DNA from: SW-4-43-9 sp047617985
GTDB lineage: Archaea > Nanohalarchaeota > Nanosalinia > Nanosalinales > Nanosalinaceae
DNA length: 64,000 nt
Assembly: GCA_047617985.1 (NCBI GenBank)
Contig: JBLGBS010000003.1
Span: 14,863-78,862, forward strand
Reading direction: 5' to 3'
Made by a program: the position numbers and the translations under genes. Below are positions 39,028 to 47,171 of this stretch, in pieces. A model generated the notes under the pieces. The model was not told the DNA's origin. It saw only the letters and a list, made by a program, of their open reading frames with translations, and ran no database searches. Every line of letters starts with the position of its first letter. Within the stretch, counting starts at the first letter, position 1.

Positions 39028-40187
39028 GGCTTTCTCTTATCTTTTTTCTTTCTAACTACAGTGTTAAGCTCGTTAAGAGCTTCGTCAACTACTTCGAGCA
39101 TATCCCAGCCTTCTTCCTCGATGTTGATGTTTCCTAGTTCGGAGTAAAGCTTCAGCTCGATCTCCCATCTGTGCTTCTTCCCATCTTTCTCAGCTTTCCT
39201 GAACCTCATAGTTAGCTCTTCAGGTCTCTCAAGTTTTCTTCCAAGTGAACCTCTGAGCTGTGTCTTGATCTTGTTGTGGACAGCAGCCTTTTCCTCCGGA
39301 ACTTCCAGCCCTGTAAGGGACACAAGAACCGTTTCTCCCGGAGCAAACTTCGCCATATAATCTATGAAATCCTTCACTGTTACAATCGACTCAGGGTATC
39401 CTGCGTCAGTGAAAACTATCTCTGTCGCATTTTTCCCTTTCATCTTCTCCGCAGCTTCATCTGCTTTAAGATGATCGCTCATACTGAAAGGATCACGCGA
39501 CATAAGCTCTTTAACAGGTATATCCGACATCTCATCCTTCTCAATACCTCCAGCTATATTGACTTCACGACTGCCTGATCTATCACCTTTGGTTCCTCCA
39601 GAATCAATAGAGTCTCGTGGAACCATAGCTCTCAGAAGATCTGTACTTCTCAAAATCCCTGTCAGATTTCCGTCTTCATCGATAATAGGCAGTCTTGATA
39701 GATTCTTATCAAGCATCAAGTGTCGGGCCTTATCCAGGCTGTCCTCCTCGAACACTTTCTCCAGCTCGTAGGAATGAATATCTCGGGTTGAAATGTTGTC
39801 AAGTTCATCCACCTCTGTCAGGATGTCTCTGAACTCTGTATCCCCTACAACTCCTTTCAGCTTTCCGTCTTCTGTTTCCACCAGCATCTTCCGACCGGAG
39901 TTAACCCTCAGAGAGGCCAGGTCAACTAGACTGGAGCCGTCTTTGATTTCTGGGGGCTGATGCATCGCTTTCTCAATCTTGGTTCTCTCAGGATTGAACT
40001 GGATAAATCTGATGAGCTCTCTGTAGCTGATCGCTCCCTCAAGTCGGTTCTTTGAATCAACTACAGGGATGGTTCTTAAATCCTCTTCTTCCATCCTGTT
40101 CTTGATTTGTGCAAGGTTTTCATCAGTTTCAGCTGTAACAGGATCCTCATTGATAACCTTGTTTGCCGGAATGTTCTGTACTGACAT
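39024..40187 (-). CDS. four-CBS-domain protein with C-terminal HPF-like domain
   Basis: 387 aa. Four CBS motifs lie at about 5-60, 65-120, 128-185 and 222-280 (e.g. LARHLMLDKNLSRLPIIDED-type repeats: DKARHLMLDKNLSRLPIIDE; PVKELMSRDPFSMSDHLKAD). The last 100 residues alternate beta strands and helices (VLVSLTGLEVPEEKAAVHNK; HRWEIELKLYSELGNINIEE) in a pattern like hibernation-promoting factor/YfiA. CBS pairs bind adenosine nucleotides, so the protein could couple energy status to ribosome state; that link is inference. Starts 7 bp from the NYN gene stop, so co-transcribed. Confidence 0.78.
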   Translation of the reverse strand: MSVQNIPANKVINEDPVTAETDENLAQIKNRMEEEDLRTIPVVDSKNRLEGAISYRELIRFIQFNPERTKIEKAMHQPPEIKDGSSLVDLASLRVNSGRKMLVETEDGKLKGVVGDTEFRDILTEVDELDNISTRDIHSYELEKVFEEDSLDKARHLMLDKNLSRLPIIDEDGNLTGILRSTDLLRAMVPRDSIDSGGTKGDRSGSREVNIAGGIEKDEMSDIPVKELMSRDPFSMSDHLKADEAAEKMKGKNATEIVFTDAGYPESIVTVKDFIDYMAKFAPGETVLVSLTGLEVPEEKAAVHNKIKTQLRGSLGRKLERPEELTMRFRKAEKDGKKHRWEIELKLYSELGNINIEEEGWDMLEVVDEALNELNTVVRKKKDKRKP

Positions 40188-40193
40188 TTTGTA

Positions 40194-40697
40194 TCACCTG
40201 TCAACCAGGAACTTCTCTGGCTTTTCATCCATGTCAATAAAGTTATCAGCTGCCTCCCTAATCTCTTTTGCGGAGGATTTACCGAAGCTCATAACTTCTA
40301 CTCTGCATCCAAGAGACTTCAGGTGATCCACGAGGACTGCGAAATCACCGTCTCCTGTGACCAGGACAACAGTGTCCAACTTCTTGGCCTGCTGTACCAT
40401 GTCAACTGTCATTCCTAGATCCCAGTCTCCTTTCTTCTGACCGCCGTAGAACTCCTTGAGCTCTTTGGCTTTAACTTCATATCCGATTCTTCTAAGTGCC
40501 TCGAAGAAATCCTCTTCATCCGGTGTATCAGCTCTGATAACGTACGCTGCTGCACGGATAAGATCACGGTTCATCACCGCGGCATCAAGAAGTTTTTCGA
40601 AGTCAACTTTTCCGTCGTATAGGTTTTTTGCGCTGTAGTACATATTTTGAACGTCTACGTAGACGCCTACTCTTTGATCGTTGTGTATATTTGTCAT
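40194..40697 (-). CDS. NYN domain (LabA/DUF88-type PIN-like) protein
   Basis: 167 aa. PIN-like acidic residues: VGVYVDVQNMYYSA (about 8-21), a central WDLGMTVDMVQQA, and VVLVTGDGDFAVLVDHLKSL (about 105-124), the LabA family order. These are predicted RNases of the NYN group that use clustered Asp residues to bind Mg2+. Upstream partner of the CBS-HPF-like gene in the same direction, which suggests both act on RNA or ribosomes. Confidence 0.88.
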   Translation of the reverse strand: MTNIHNDQRVGVYVDVQNMYYSAKNLYDGKVDFEKLLDAAVMNRDLIRAAAYVIRADTPDEEDFFEALRRIGYEVKAKELKEFYGGQKKGDWDLGMTVDMVQQAKKLDTVVLVTGDGDFAVLVDHLKSLGCRVEVMSFGKSSAKEIREAADNFIDMDEKPEKFLVDR

Positions 40698-40773
40698 TTT
40701 ACTAACTTACCTCTAGTTCAAGAAAATCGATTGAAATATCGATCCTTTTCAGTAAAAAAGACTTAGACGATAT

Positions 40774-41703
40774 TTAAAAGCCTATTCTCTCCAGGATTTT
40801 TGGCTCGCCGTGAAGATACATGTCAACGAAAACAACACCCATTAGCTGACGGACAAAGTAGTAGACACCTACCAGGAGAACCGCTTCTGCTGAAACATGG
40901 ACAGCTATGAAGAACGCTATCGCCACATTTCTTGAGGAAGACACAAAACCAATCGTTCTGGACTCCTTCTCATACAGCCCGGAGATAACCCCAAGTACAT
41001 GGGAGTAACCGAACGTCAGGACGCTGAAAGCCACGAAAAACAGGATAGCGACAAGCAGCTGTGAAATATAGATAACTCCGTCCGCCTGAAGGATTAGCTT
41101 GGCCTGAACCAGAGTGATAAGCGTTATCAGCCAGAAAGCCAGTTTGGAGAAATGAATTCTTAGATCATCAATTATCTTGTTCTCGTAGCTCTGGGTCACC
41201 AAACCGATCAGGAACGGTGCAACCGCGAAAACCGCGTTCTCCATCATCAGGGAGTAATTGACATCCAGCGGGAAAAGCAGAAGCAGAATTGGGGCAAATA
41301 CAAGAGCTCCAAAAACACTGAAAGTACCTGTGTAAGAAGCCAGATCCCCATCCGCCTTCGACATATTAGACCATATTTTCGGCGAACTTAAAGCTGCTCC
41401 AGACGCTCCAAGCACCAGAAACACTTCTCCTATATGGTTCGGGAGGAACGAGAAAATATACGCTATCCCTGGTACGAGAGCATAAATCGCTACCAGCGCT
41501 AATGACAACTGCTTACCTTTTGACCGGACAGCTTTGAAGAAGCTGAGATCCAGGTGAAGACCTACCAGGAAAAACAGTGAGGCCAGCAAAAATGTGAACA
41601 AAACATTAGATAAAACCTGCCCTGAGACAAAATAAGAGACCGCGCCGGCAGAAATCACCAGCATGGCCAGCTCCAGGTCAGTCTTCAAACCATGAAATGG
41701 CAT
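40774..41703 (-). CDS. cation/proton antiporter, CPA2-like (short)
   Basis: 309 aa with about ten membrane helices. FLLASLFFLVGLHLDLSFF and VLGASGAALSSPKIWSNM resemble Na+/H+ exchanger (KefB/NhaP-like) domains; the LGASGAAL stretch and the GFVSSSRNVAIAFFIAVHVS segment carry the usual polar breaks. No C-terminal TrkA domain. It would help maintain ion homeostasis in brine. The second half of typical 380-aa exchangers appears shortened at the N-terminus. Confidence 0.72.
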   Translation of the reverse strand: MPFHGLKTDLELAMLVISAGAVSYFVSGQVLSNVLFTFLLASLFFLVGLHLDLSFFKAVRSKGKQLSLALVAIYALVPGIAYIFSFLPNHIGEVFLVLGASGAALSSPKIWSNMSKADGDLASYTGTFSVFGALVFAPILLLLFPLDVNYSLMMENAVFAVAPFLIGLVTQSYENKIIDDLRIHFSKLAFWLITLITLVQAKLILQADGVIYISQLLVAILFFVAFSVLTFGYSHVLGVISGLYEKESRTIGFVSSSRNVAIAFFIAVHVSAEAVLLVGVYYFVRQLMGVVFVDMYLHGEPKILERIGF

Positions 41704-41772
41704 GAATCAAAATGGTCAAAGCCGGTTTATTAATCTACAAGCTTAATAGATTTGAGATAAAAATAATCTGTG

Positions 41773-42066
41773 ATGGAAGAACTTGAAAGAGAAAAAGAGC
41801 TTGAAGACAGGATTAAACTTTACCTGAATGAAAACTTTGAAGGCAGTTATTCCAGCGGTGTCGATATCGATTACAAGAACAGAAGAGCAGACTTCTTCAT
41901 AACTTTCAGTGAAGGCGCAGAATTTCCACCCATAGGCAAATTTGTTGATGAGATAATTGAAGAACTAGGGATAGAGGAGAGGTATCTTAAGTCGGATATC
42001 CGGAAAGCCGACAATATTTACAAGCTAACGGTTATGGATATAGAAAATTATAAAGAAATAGCCTAG
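41773..42066 (+). CDS. hypothetical protein, 97-98 aa
   Basis: Soluble acidic protein with an alpha-beta pattern (EDRIKLYLNENFEGSYSSGV; DYKNRRADFFITFSEGAEFP). ATG at 41773 is used; a GTG at 41770 is in frame directly before. No family recognised. Confidence 0.6.
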   Translation: MEELEREKELEDRIKLYLNENFEGSYSSGVDIDYKNRRADFFITFSEGAEFPPIGKFVDEIIEELGIEERYLKSDIRKADNIYKLTVMDIENYKEIA

Positions 42067-42085
42067 ACTGCGGAAAAGAAGCTTT

Positions 42086-42928
42086 TCAGTCTCTTAACTC
42101 CATGATCTTCTTCAAGTTCTCTCTATAGCTTTTTCCGTCGCTTGTAGGTGTTTCCAGCACCATCGGTAGATCCTCAAGTTTGTCCGAGTTAACCACATTG
42201 CTGAAACCTTCCTCACCTATATTTCCCTCTCCAATATGCTCGTGGTTGTCTTTCTCACTTCCTTTCTCGTCTTTCGAGTCGTTCAGATGCAGTACTTTCA
42301 CGGTTTCAAGCCCGAGATCCTCTTCAATTTCCTGGATAAAGTCCTTGAAACCGTCTTCTTCCCTCAGTTCGTATCCTGCTGCATGTGCGTGGCATGTGTC
42401 TATGCAGACACCGATTTTTTCATCCGGAGTATCTGCCTTTTCTATCATCTGCCTTAACTGGCCCATAGACCTTCCAAGCGTTGTTCCTTTCCCTGCAGTG
42501 TTTTCAAGTAGAAGGGTTACATTCTCAGGGATATCTAGTTCATCGATTCCCTCTGCAATTCTTTCAATACCGTTCTCTACCCCCGAACCTGTATGGGCTC
42601 CAGGATGGAAAACTACATACTCGACACCGAGCTTAGAAGCTGCGTCAAGCTCTGACTGAAGACAGTTCAACGATTTCTCGAATAAATCGTCTTTCGGAGT
42701 AGCAAGATTAACTAGATAGGTTGAATGGATAACATACGGATCCTGATTTCCCTTATCGAGAGCTTCCTGGAAGCTTTCTCCGTCTTCTTCCGTGTATTCT
42801 GATACGCTCCAGGTTCTCGGCGATCCTGCAAATATCTGTCCACAGTTCCCTCCGATTTCTTCCTGTCTTTCAACCGCTTTTTCCACTCCGCCTGAGATCG
42901 AGACATGCGCTCCGATTCTGAAAGTCAT
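42086..42928 (-). CDS. nfo: endonuclease IV (AP endonuclease)
   Basis: 280-aa TIM-barrel DNA repair nuclease that cuts 5' of abasic sites using three zinc ions. Signatures: FRIGAHVSISGGVEKAVERQ at the N-terminus, VFHPGAHTGSGVENGI, LLLENTAGKGTTLG, GVCIDTCHAHAAGYEL, and VLHLNDSKDEKGSEKDNHEH then IGEGNIGEEGF. All metal-ligand motifs are intact and length is normal. Confidence 0.96.
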   Translation of the reverse strand: MTFRIGAHVSISGGVEKAVERQEEIGGNCGQIFAGSPRTWSVSEYTEEDGESFQEALDKGNQDPYVIHSTYLVNLATPKDDLFEKSLNCLQSELDAASKLGVEYVVFHPGAHTGSGVENGIERIAEGIDELDIPENVTLLLENTAGKGTTLGRSMGQLRQMIEKADTPDEKIGVCIDTCHAHAAGYELREEDGFKDFIQEIEEDLGLETVKVLHLNDSKDEKGSEKDNHEHIGEGNIGEEGFSNVVNSDKLEDLPMVLETPTSDGKSYRENLKKIMELRD

Positions 42929-43013
42929 ATAGTTAAACTACGTCCTTCGATTTCAAAAACTCTTCTGACAGCAACTGATTGAAAAAGATTCAACTTGAAG
43001 ATAGATTTTGCCG

Positions 43014-43430
43014 ATGACAAATAGAGATGACAGCATCGAGGATATAACAGAATACAATCTCAGCCAAGAGATCGTATGTAAGGCAATTGATAGAGATTAT
43101 TGGAAAGAAACTACTGAAGACTATGAACCTCTAGAAATTGAGGAAGAGAGCACGAGAGGAGGCATCGTTGATTACTCTATTGATTTTGAAGGCGAGCAGA
43201 TCGATTTCAATTTCTCGCTCTCCAACGACCTGCAGTTGAGCATAATATTTCTCGAAGCTCTTTCTCAGGGGAAAGAGTTTGACTCCTGGGAGGATATTTA
43301 TGGCGACAGAAGAAACCTTGAGTCTACTAAGCCATCTGAGTTCCAGAAACTGATCGAAGACAACTACTTGCCAGAGAAGTACCAAGAACCGTTGAACGAT
43401 TTTCTGCACGATTACATATGGGAGGAGTAA
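43014..43430 (+). CDS. hypothetical acidic protein, about 138 aa
   Basis: Begins MTNRDDSIEDITEYNLSQEI. A central beta-rich stretch (RGGIVDYSIDFEGEQIDFNF) leads into a helical C-terminus (PSEFQKLIEDNYLPEKYQEP). TTG-ccg-ATG precedes; the ATG at 43014 is chosen. No motif; unrecognised. Confidence 0.55.
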   Translation: MTNRDDSIEDITEYNLSQEIVCKAIDRDYWKETTEDYEPLEIEEESTRGGIVDYSIDFEGEQIDFNFSLSNDLQLSIIFLEALSQGKEFDSWEDIYGDRRNLESTKPSEFQKLIEDNYLPEKYQEPLNDFLHDYIWEE

Positions 43431-43462
43431 ACGGGATAAAAATAAACTCCAAATAATAGCCT

Positions 43463-43798
43463 ATGGGCGTGTATGAAGATTTAAGGGAGGTAGAAAATCT
43501 ACTGGAACGGGAGGGCTACGACATCGACTGGTTCGAGATAGGGAAAAAAGCTGATACAGCAGCAGACTTAAAGGATTCTACAGCGCCGAGAGCAGTGGGC
43601 AGAAACCCGGTTAAAGCCCTGGAGAAATGGCAGAAAGTTAGTTCTGAAGATGATGGCGTAGAAGATGAAGAGTATTTCATAGAAGTATTTTTCTCCAACA
43701 GCCTGGATATAGCAATATACGATTCCGAAGTTGGAAAACTTGAGTACATCAAATTCAGCAGTGCAGATAACTCGGTGAAGGAGCTACTGGAAGAATGA
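43463..43798 (+). CDS. hypothetical acidic protein, 111 aa
   Basis: Soluble; helical N-terminus (YEDLREVENLLEREGYDIDW) and beta-rich C-terminus (EEYFIEVFFSNSLDIAIYDS). Overlaps the BtuF-like gene start by 4 bp (ATGA), so the two are translationally coupled and may be functionally related. Unrecognised. Confidence 0.6.
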   Translation: MGVYEDLREVENLLEREGYDIDWFEIGKKADTAADLKDSTAPRAVGRNPVKALEKWQKVSSEDDGVEDEEYFIEVFFSNSLDIAIYDSEVGKLEYIKFSSADNSVKELLEE

Positions 43799-44523
43799 AA
43801 ATAGTATCTCTGGCACCTTCAAACACAGAAATCCTGTATAGATTAGGAGCAGAAGACTTTATTGTGGCGACAACCAGTTTATGTGATTACCCGGAAGAAG
43901 CTATTGAGAAGCCCAGTGTAGGTGGATGGACAGACTCTGACCTGGAAAAAATAGAAGAAATAGAGCCGGATCTGGCGCTGGCATCTGATGACCTACAAGA
44001 TGAGATAGTTGAAAATCTTGAGGAGAAAAATATCGAGGTAGTGCAGGTAAAGCCTCACAGTTTGGAAGAGGTATTTGAAAGCATTGAACTGCTGGGAAGG
44101 GTTGTCGGGAAAGAACAGGAAGCTTCTAAGCTAGTTAAAAACATGAAGAAACAAATCGAAACAGTTGATCTTGAGGGCGCCCGGATATACTGTGAGGAAT
44201 GGATGGATCCTCCGATGATTTCCGGCAACTGGATACCTGATTTAATTCAGGAGGCTGGTGGAAACTACTTTATAGACAGAGGAAGAAGCAGAGAGTTCAA
44301 AACGGGAAAACTGAGGAAGTTTGATCCAGAGTATATCTTCCTGAATGTATGCGGTGCAGGTGAAAATATCGATACCTCAAAAGTTCTGGAAAGAGATAAA
44401 TGGCGGGAAATACAAGCTGTACGGGAGAAAAATGTGTATATTTTAGATGATGCTCTGCTGAACCGGCCGGGTCCAAGACTTGTGAAAGGATTAAAGGAAA
44501 TAGAAAGAAGGGTTAAAAACTAG
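43795..44523 (+). CDS. BtuF-like cobalamin/iron-chelate binding protein lacking a signal peptide
   Basis: 242 aa. Family class III solute-binding-protein fold: KIVSLAPSNTEILYRLGAED at the N-terminus, SVGGWTDSDLEKIEEIEPDL, then LASDDLQDEIVENLEEKNIE, and a C-terminal domain ending NRPGPRLVKGLKEIERRV. These match BtuF/HutB-type binding proteins, but there is no signal peptide or lipobox and no BtuC or BtuD gene next to it. It may act in the cytosol, for example in corrinoid salvage. In context, nrdJ in this genome needs adenosylcobalamin. Confidence 0.8.
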   Translation: MKIVSLAPSNTEILYRLGAEDFIVATTSLCDYPEEAIEKPSVGGWTDSDLEKIEEIEPDLALASDDLQDEIVENLEEKNIEVVQVKPHSLEEVFESIELLGRVVGKEQEASKLVKNMKKQIETVDLEGARIYCEEWMDPPMISGNWIPDLIQEAGGNYFIDRGRSREFKTGKLRKFDPEYIFLNVCGAGENIDTSKVLERDKWREIQAVREKNVYILDDALLNRPGPRLVKGLKEIERRVKN

Positions 44524-45086
44524 GTATCGTGATCCTCGTAAGGCTCTCCGTACTTATCACTTAGAAGGTTGATAGCTGATTTCGCGCCGTCTCCGATAGC
44601 GACCGAGGTCTGGTACTCCCAGGTATTGGCAAGTCCTGCTGCGTAAAGATTCTCAACTCCGACCGCTTTGTTTGAATCATCGGTTTTGACATGTTTATCC
44701 ATCATGTAAGGGCCTTCCACACCGTCTTCAAACTCGACATCAAGGTTTTCCAGATAGCTGAGATCTCCAGCTGAGGCGGAAACTATGTACTCTGATTTGT
44801 ACTCATCTTCTCCTGTTACAATCTTGAAGCCTTCCTCAGTTTTCTCTACTTCTTCAACTTCTTCCTCCTTGATCTCTCCATCGAAATCATTTAACTTGTC
44901 TTCCGCTTTCCTGAGAAGTTCCTGCCCGCTGATCGAGTCATGCCCGACCAGGTTCTGAATGTTTGAAGTGTTGTGAACCAGTGATTCTCCGGTGTCAAGT
45001 ACAAGTGTTTCCTCTCCTGCTTTAGCTGTGAAAACTCCGGCCTGAAGACCGGCGATACCTCCACCGATAACAATAACTGTTCTCAT
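44520..45086 (-). CDS. short FAD-binding oxidoreductase (TrxB-like, NADPH domain missing)
   Basis: 188 aa. N-terminal Rossmann motif VIVIGGGIAGLQAGVFTAKA and FAD contacts (LDTGESLVHNT; NLVGHDSISGQELLRKAEDK), then ENLYAAGLANTW near the C-terminus. The NADPH-binding domain and redox CxxC of thioredoxin reductase are absent; the protein resembles the roughly 190-aa haloarchaeal single-domain flavoproteins. Role unknown. Overlaps the convergent BtuF-like gene end by 4 bp. Confidence 0.75.
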   Translation of the reverse strand: MRTVIVIGGGIAGLQAGVFTAKAGEETLVLDTGESLVHNTSNIQNLVGHDSISGQELLRKAEDKLNDFDGEIKEEEVEEVEKTEEGFKIVTGEDEYKSEYIVSASAGDLSYLENLDVEFEDGVEGPYMMDKHVKTDDSNKAVGVENLYAAGLANTWEYQTSVAIGDGAKSAINLLSDKYGEPYEDHDT

Positions 45087-45110
45087 ACTGAGAAATTGTC
45101 AGTTACTTAT

Positions 45111-45698
45111 TCAAATATTTCTCAACCAGGATCGGATCAATTCCTCGACCCTGTAGCTCAGATCGATTAACCTGTCCACCCAGCTATCTAGATACCGGTA
45201 AACCGCTACAGCAACCACTAATCCCAGAAGACCGGAAACTACTCCTCCCAGGATATCTAGAGGGTAGTGGAGTCCGACAAAAACCCGACCGAATCCAGTC
45301 AAAACTCCGGAGACCCCGAAAATCCAGGCCAGTTTCCTCCTCTTCAGATACAGAAAGCTCCAGAAAACCGAGAACATCGACGCGGTGTGCTGACTTGGAA
45401 ACGCATTATCCAGTTCCCCGCCTGAAACTATAGTATTATAGGTGCTGAAAGGCTGGTGATGAAAGTAGAGAAGGCCGAGACCATAGGTCAGCGATATCCC
45501 CGCAACTGCTGTTAAGAACGTGAAAACCGAGTCTCTCCTGGCTTCCTCTGATCTAAACCAGAGATAGACCAGTACCGTCGGAATCAGAAAAACCAGAAGT
45601 TCTGCGCACATAAGGAAAAAAGTGTCGACAACCCTGTTACCTGTGAAGCTCTGTACGAACAGGAACAGCTGGGTATCAATCCCGGAGATGCTGGACAT
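45111..45698 (-). CDS. PAP2 family membrane phosphatase
   Basis: About 195 aa (GTG at 45713 would add 5). Six membrane helices with the acid phosphatase signature: GELDNAFPSQHTASMFSVFW (PSQH motif) and FGRVFVGLHYPLDILGGVVS (R-x5-H-x3-D). Likely dephosphorylates isoprenoid or lipid pyrophosphates such as dolichol-type carriers used in glycosylation; the exact substrate is not readable. Confidence 0.85.
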   Translation of the reverse strand: MSSISGIDTQLFLFVQSFTGNRVVDTFFLMCAELLVFLIPTVLVYLWFRSEEARRDSVFTFLTAVAGISLTYGLGLLYFHHQPFSTYNTIVSGGELDNAFPSQHTASMFSVFWSFLYLKRRKLAWIFGVSGVLTGFGRVFVGLHYPLDILGGVVSGLLGLVVAVAVYRYLDSWVDRLIDLSYRVEELIRSWLRNI

Positions 45699-45799
45699 AA
45701 TACTGGCTTCCACATCTACAGACTAAAAACCTGCGGTTCCTGGCTTGAACTTACTTAAAAATAACACCTGAATTGGTCTGTATAAGGTGAATACAAAAA

Positions 45800-45961
45800 A
45801 TGGCACAGAGATTTGAAGAAGCCAAGGAAAGAATCTTCAGCAATGTCTACATCTGCAGAAGATGCAATGCGAAGAACAGGACAAGCAACCCTGAAAACAC
45901 TTCATGCAGGAAATGCGGTTACAGTAACCTGAGAAAGAAGAACGAAGAATTCGCAGGCTGA
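45800..45961 (+). CDS. rpl40e: 50S ribosomal protein L40e
   Basis: 53-aa archaeal ribosomal protein. Zinc-binding cysteines are arranged as CRRC...CRKC (VYICRRCNAKN then TSCRKCGYSNLRKKN), typical of L40e. Preceded by TATA cttaaaaata (45758-45767) and a Shine-Dalgarno AAGGTGA nine nt before the ATG, one of the clearer SD-led genes in the window. Followed 6 bp later by the EamA transporter start. Confidence 0.93.
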   Translation: MAQRFEEAKERIFSNVYICRRCNAKNRTSNPENTSCRKCGYSNLRKKNEEFAG

Positions 45962-45967
45962 TACGGC

Positions 45968-46843
45968 TTGGAGTGGTTCATCGCAACTGTCGGCGCTGCC
46001 CTTCTATGGTCTTTCACGGGAATAGTTGCCAAAGAACTGATGAACCATGAATCCAGTCTTGTCTACTCCTTTCTTTACTCAGTGCTTGCGCTGATATTCT
46101 ACACCCCTATTTTTCTCTACTTTAGTTCAGCGGAAATAACTTTCACACCACTGGTTATCGGCGCTTTTCTAGTCTCAGGGCTCGCAAATGTTTTCGGAAT
46201 CATGACCTACAACTACTCGATCAAACTCGGAGAACTATCCCGGGTCATACCCTTCACAAAGCTCAACCCGGTCTTCACGGCCTTAATCGCAGCATTACTT
46301 CTCGGCGAATCAATGACTCCTCTGAAAGTTTCCGGAATACTGCTGGTAACCGTCGGTAGCTACGTGATTCTGGGCGAGCGGAACACCGGATGGAAACAGC
46401 CTTTCAAATCATTCATACGGGAGAGAGCACCTAAGATCGGAGCTCTTTCAGCACTGATTTTCTCGCTGGCTGCAGTAATGGATAGATACGCAACACAGAC
46501 AGTAGCGCCGGAAATCTACACCTTTATGATATTCCTTTTCATGACCTCCGGGCTAACCGTCTACATCTCCACCTCGAAAAGAGAAGTCATTCCTGATATA
46601 ATTCCGAACCTGAAAAACCATCGGTACAAGTACGCAGTGACAGGAATCGCAACCGCTGCAGCAACATACCTAATATTCTACGCATTCTCACAGGCCCCTG
46701 CCTCCAGGGTAATACCGGTTCTTCAGATCCAGGTACTGATCTCGGTAATCGCCGGAGTAATGCTTTTTGGGGAAGACAATCTGAAACAGAAACTTGTCGG
46801 TTCAGCCATACTCATCGCAGGGGTAGTGCTGGTCGCACTGTAA
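45968..46843 (+). CDS. EamA/DMT-family transporter
   Basis: 291 aa from a TTG start, ten membrane helices in two repeated EamA halves (IATVGAALLWSFTGIVAKEL... and KIGALSALIFSLAAVMDRYA...). Both halves carry the conserved helix around PFTKLNPVFTALIAALLLGE and SRVIPVLQIQVLISVIAGVM. It exports or imports small metabolites; substrate unknown. Probably co-transcribed with L40e. Confidence 0.88.
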   Translation: MEWFIATVGAALLWSFTGIVAKELMNHESSLVYSFLYSVLALIFYTPIFLYFSSAEITFTPLVIGAFLVSGLANVFGIMTYNYSIKLGELSRVIPFTKLNPVFTALIAALLLGESMTPLKVSGILLVTVGSYVILGERNTGWKQPFKSFIRERAPKIGALSALIFSLAAVMDRYATQTVAPEIYTFMIFLFMTSGLTVYISTSKREVIPDIIPNLKNHRYKYAVTGIATAAATYLIFYAFSQAPASRVIPVLQIQVLISVIAGVMLFGEDNLKQKLVGSAILIAGVVLVAL

Positions 46844-46845
46844 CC

Positions 46846-46853
46846 ATTTAAAG
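46846..46853 (+). promoter_or_regulatory. TATA box of tRNA-Thr
   Basis: atttaaag centred about 30 bp before the first tRNA base, predicting a transcript that begins at or within a few nucleotides of the tRNA, so with almost no 5' leader. Confidence 0.6.
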
Positions 46854-46879
46854 AAATTACCTACCTACTACATTCATAC

Positions 46880-47026
46880 GCCCCATTGGCTCAGCGGTAG
46901 AGCGCGTCCTTGGTAGAAGTGGTTACGCTCGATTCATAAGCAACAAACCCCTCTTTGAGGCGCTTTCGAAGACGGAACCACTTTACAAACAGGACGAGAT
47001 CCCGGGTTCGAATCTCGGATGGGGCT
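46880..47026 (+). tRNA. tRNA-Thr (GGT) with 75-nt intron
   Basis: Acceptor GCCCCAT pairs perfectly with ATGGGGC (47019-47025), discriminator T. D-stem GCTC/GAGC; anticodon stem CGTCC (46905-46909) with GGACG (46992-46996); anticodon GGT at 46912-46914. The intron (46916-46990) begins GAAGTGGTT and ends AACCACTTTACAAAC, whose 8-bp pairing brings the exons into a bulge-helix-bulge. T-arm CCGGG-TTCGAAT-CTCGG with one wobble. No CCA encoded. Confidence 0.93.
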
Positions 47027-47028
47027 TT

Positions 47029-47083
47029 GTGAAAACTTGCTTCAACAGCCCACAACTCGTGGGTTTTGAGAAGCGGTTTTCAC
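47029..47083. repeat. 55-nt compound hairpin 3' of tRNA-Thr
   Basis: Three nested stems: GTGAAAAC (47029-47036)/GTTTTCAC (47076-47083), GCTTC (47039-47043)/GAAGC (47070-47074), CCCAC (47049-47053)/GTGGG (47059-47063), 18 base pairs in all. It starts 3 nt after the tRNA, so would be a 3' trailer structure, terminator or separate small RNA. Confidence 0.65.
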
Positions 47084-47164
47084 GCATATTTCGAGGTTAC
47101 GAACATAGGAAGTTATGGTTTAGAGCTTACATTTGACGAGGTAATCGACGGAGAATACCGATGA
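47066..47164 (+). pseudogene. protein-like remnant downstream of tRNA-Thr
   Basis: A frame open from 47033 and ending TGA at 47162 reads AYFEVTNIGSYGLELTFDEV then IDGEYR, with typical protein composition but no ATG (a TTG at 47066 is the only start). Its 5' part overlaps the hairpin. It looks like the C-terminal tail of a lost gene, possibly left by a rearrangement at the tRNA. Alternatively, a very small protein. Confidence 0.3.
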
Positions 47165-47171
47165 TTTCTTT

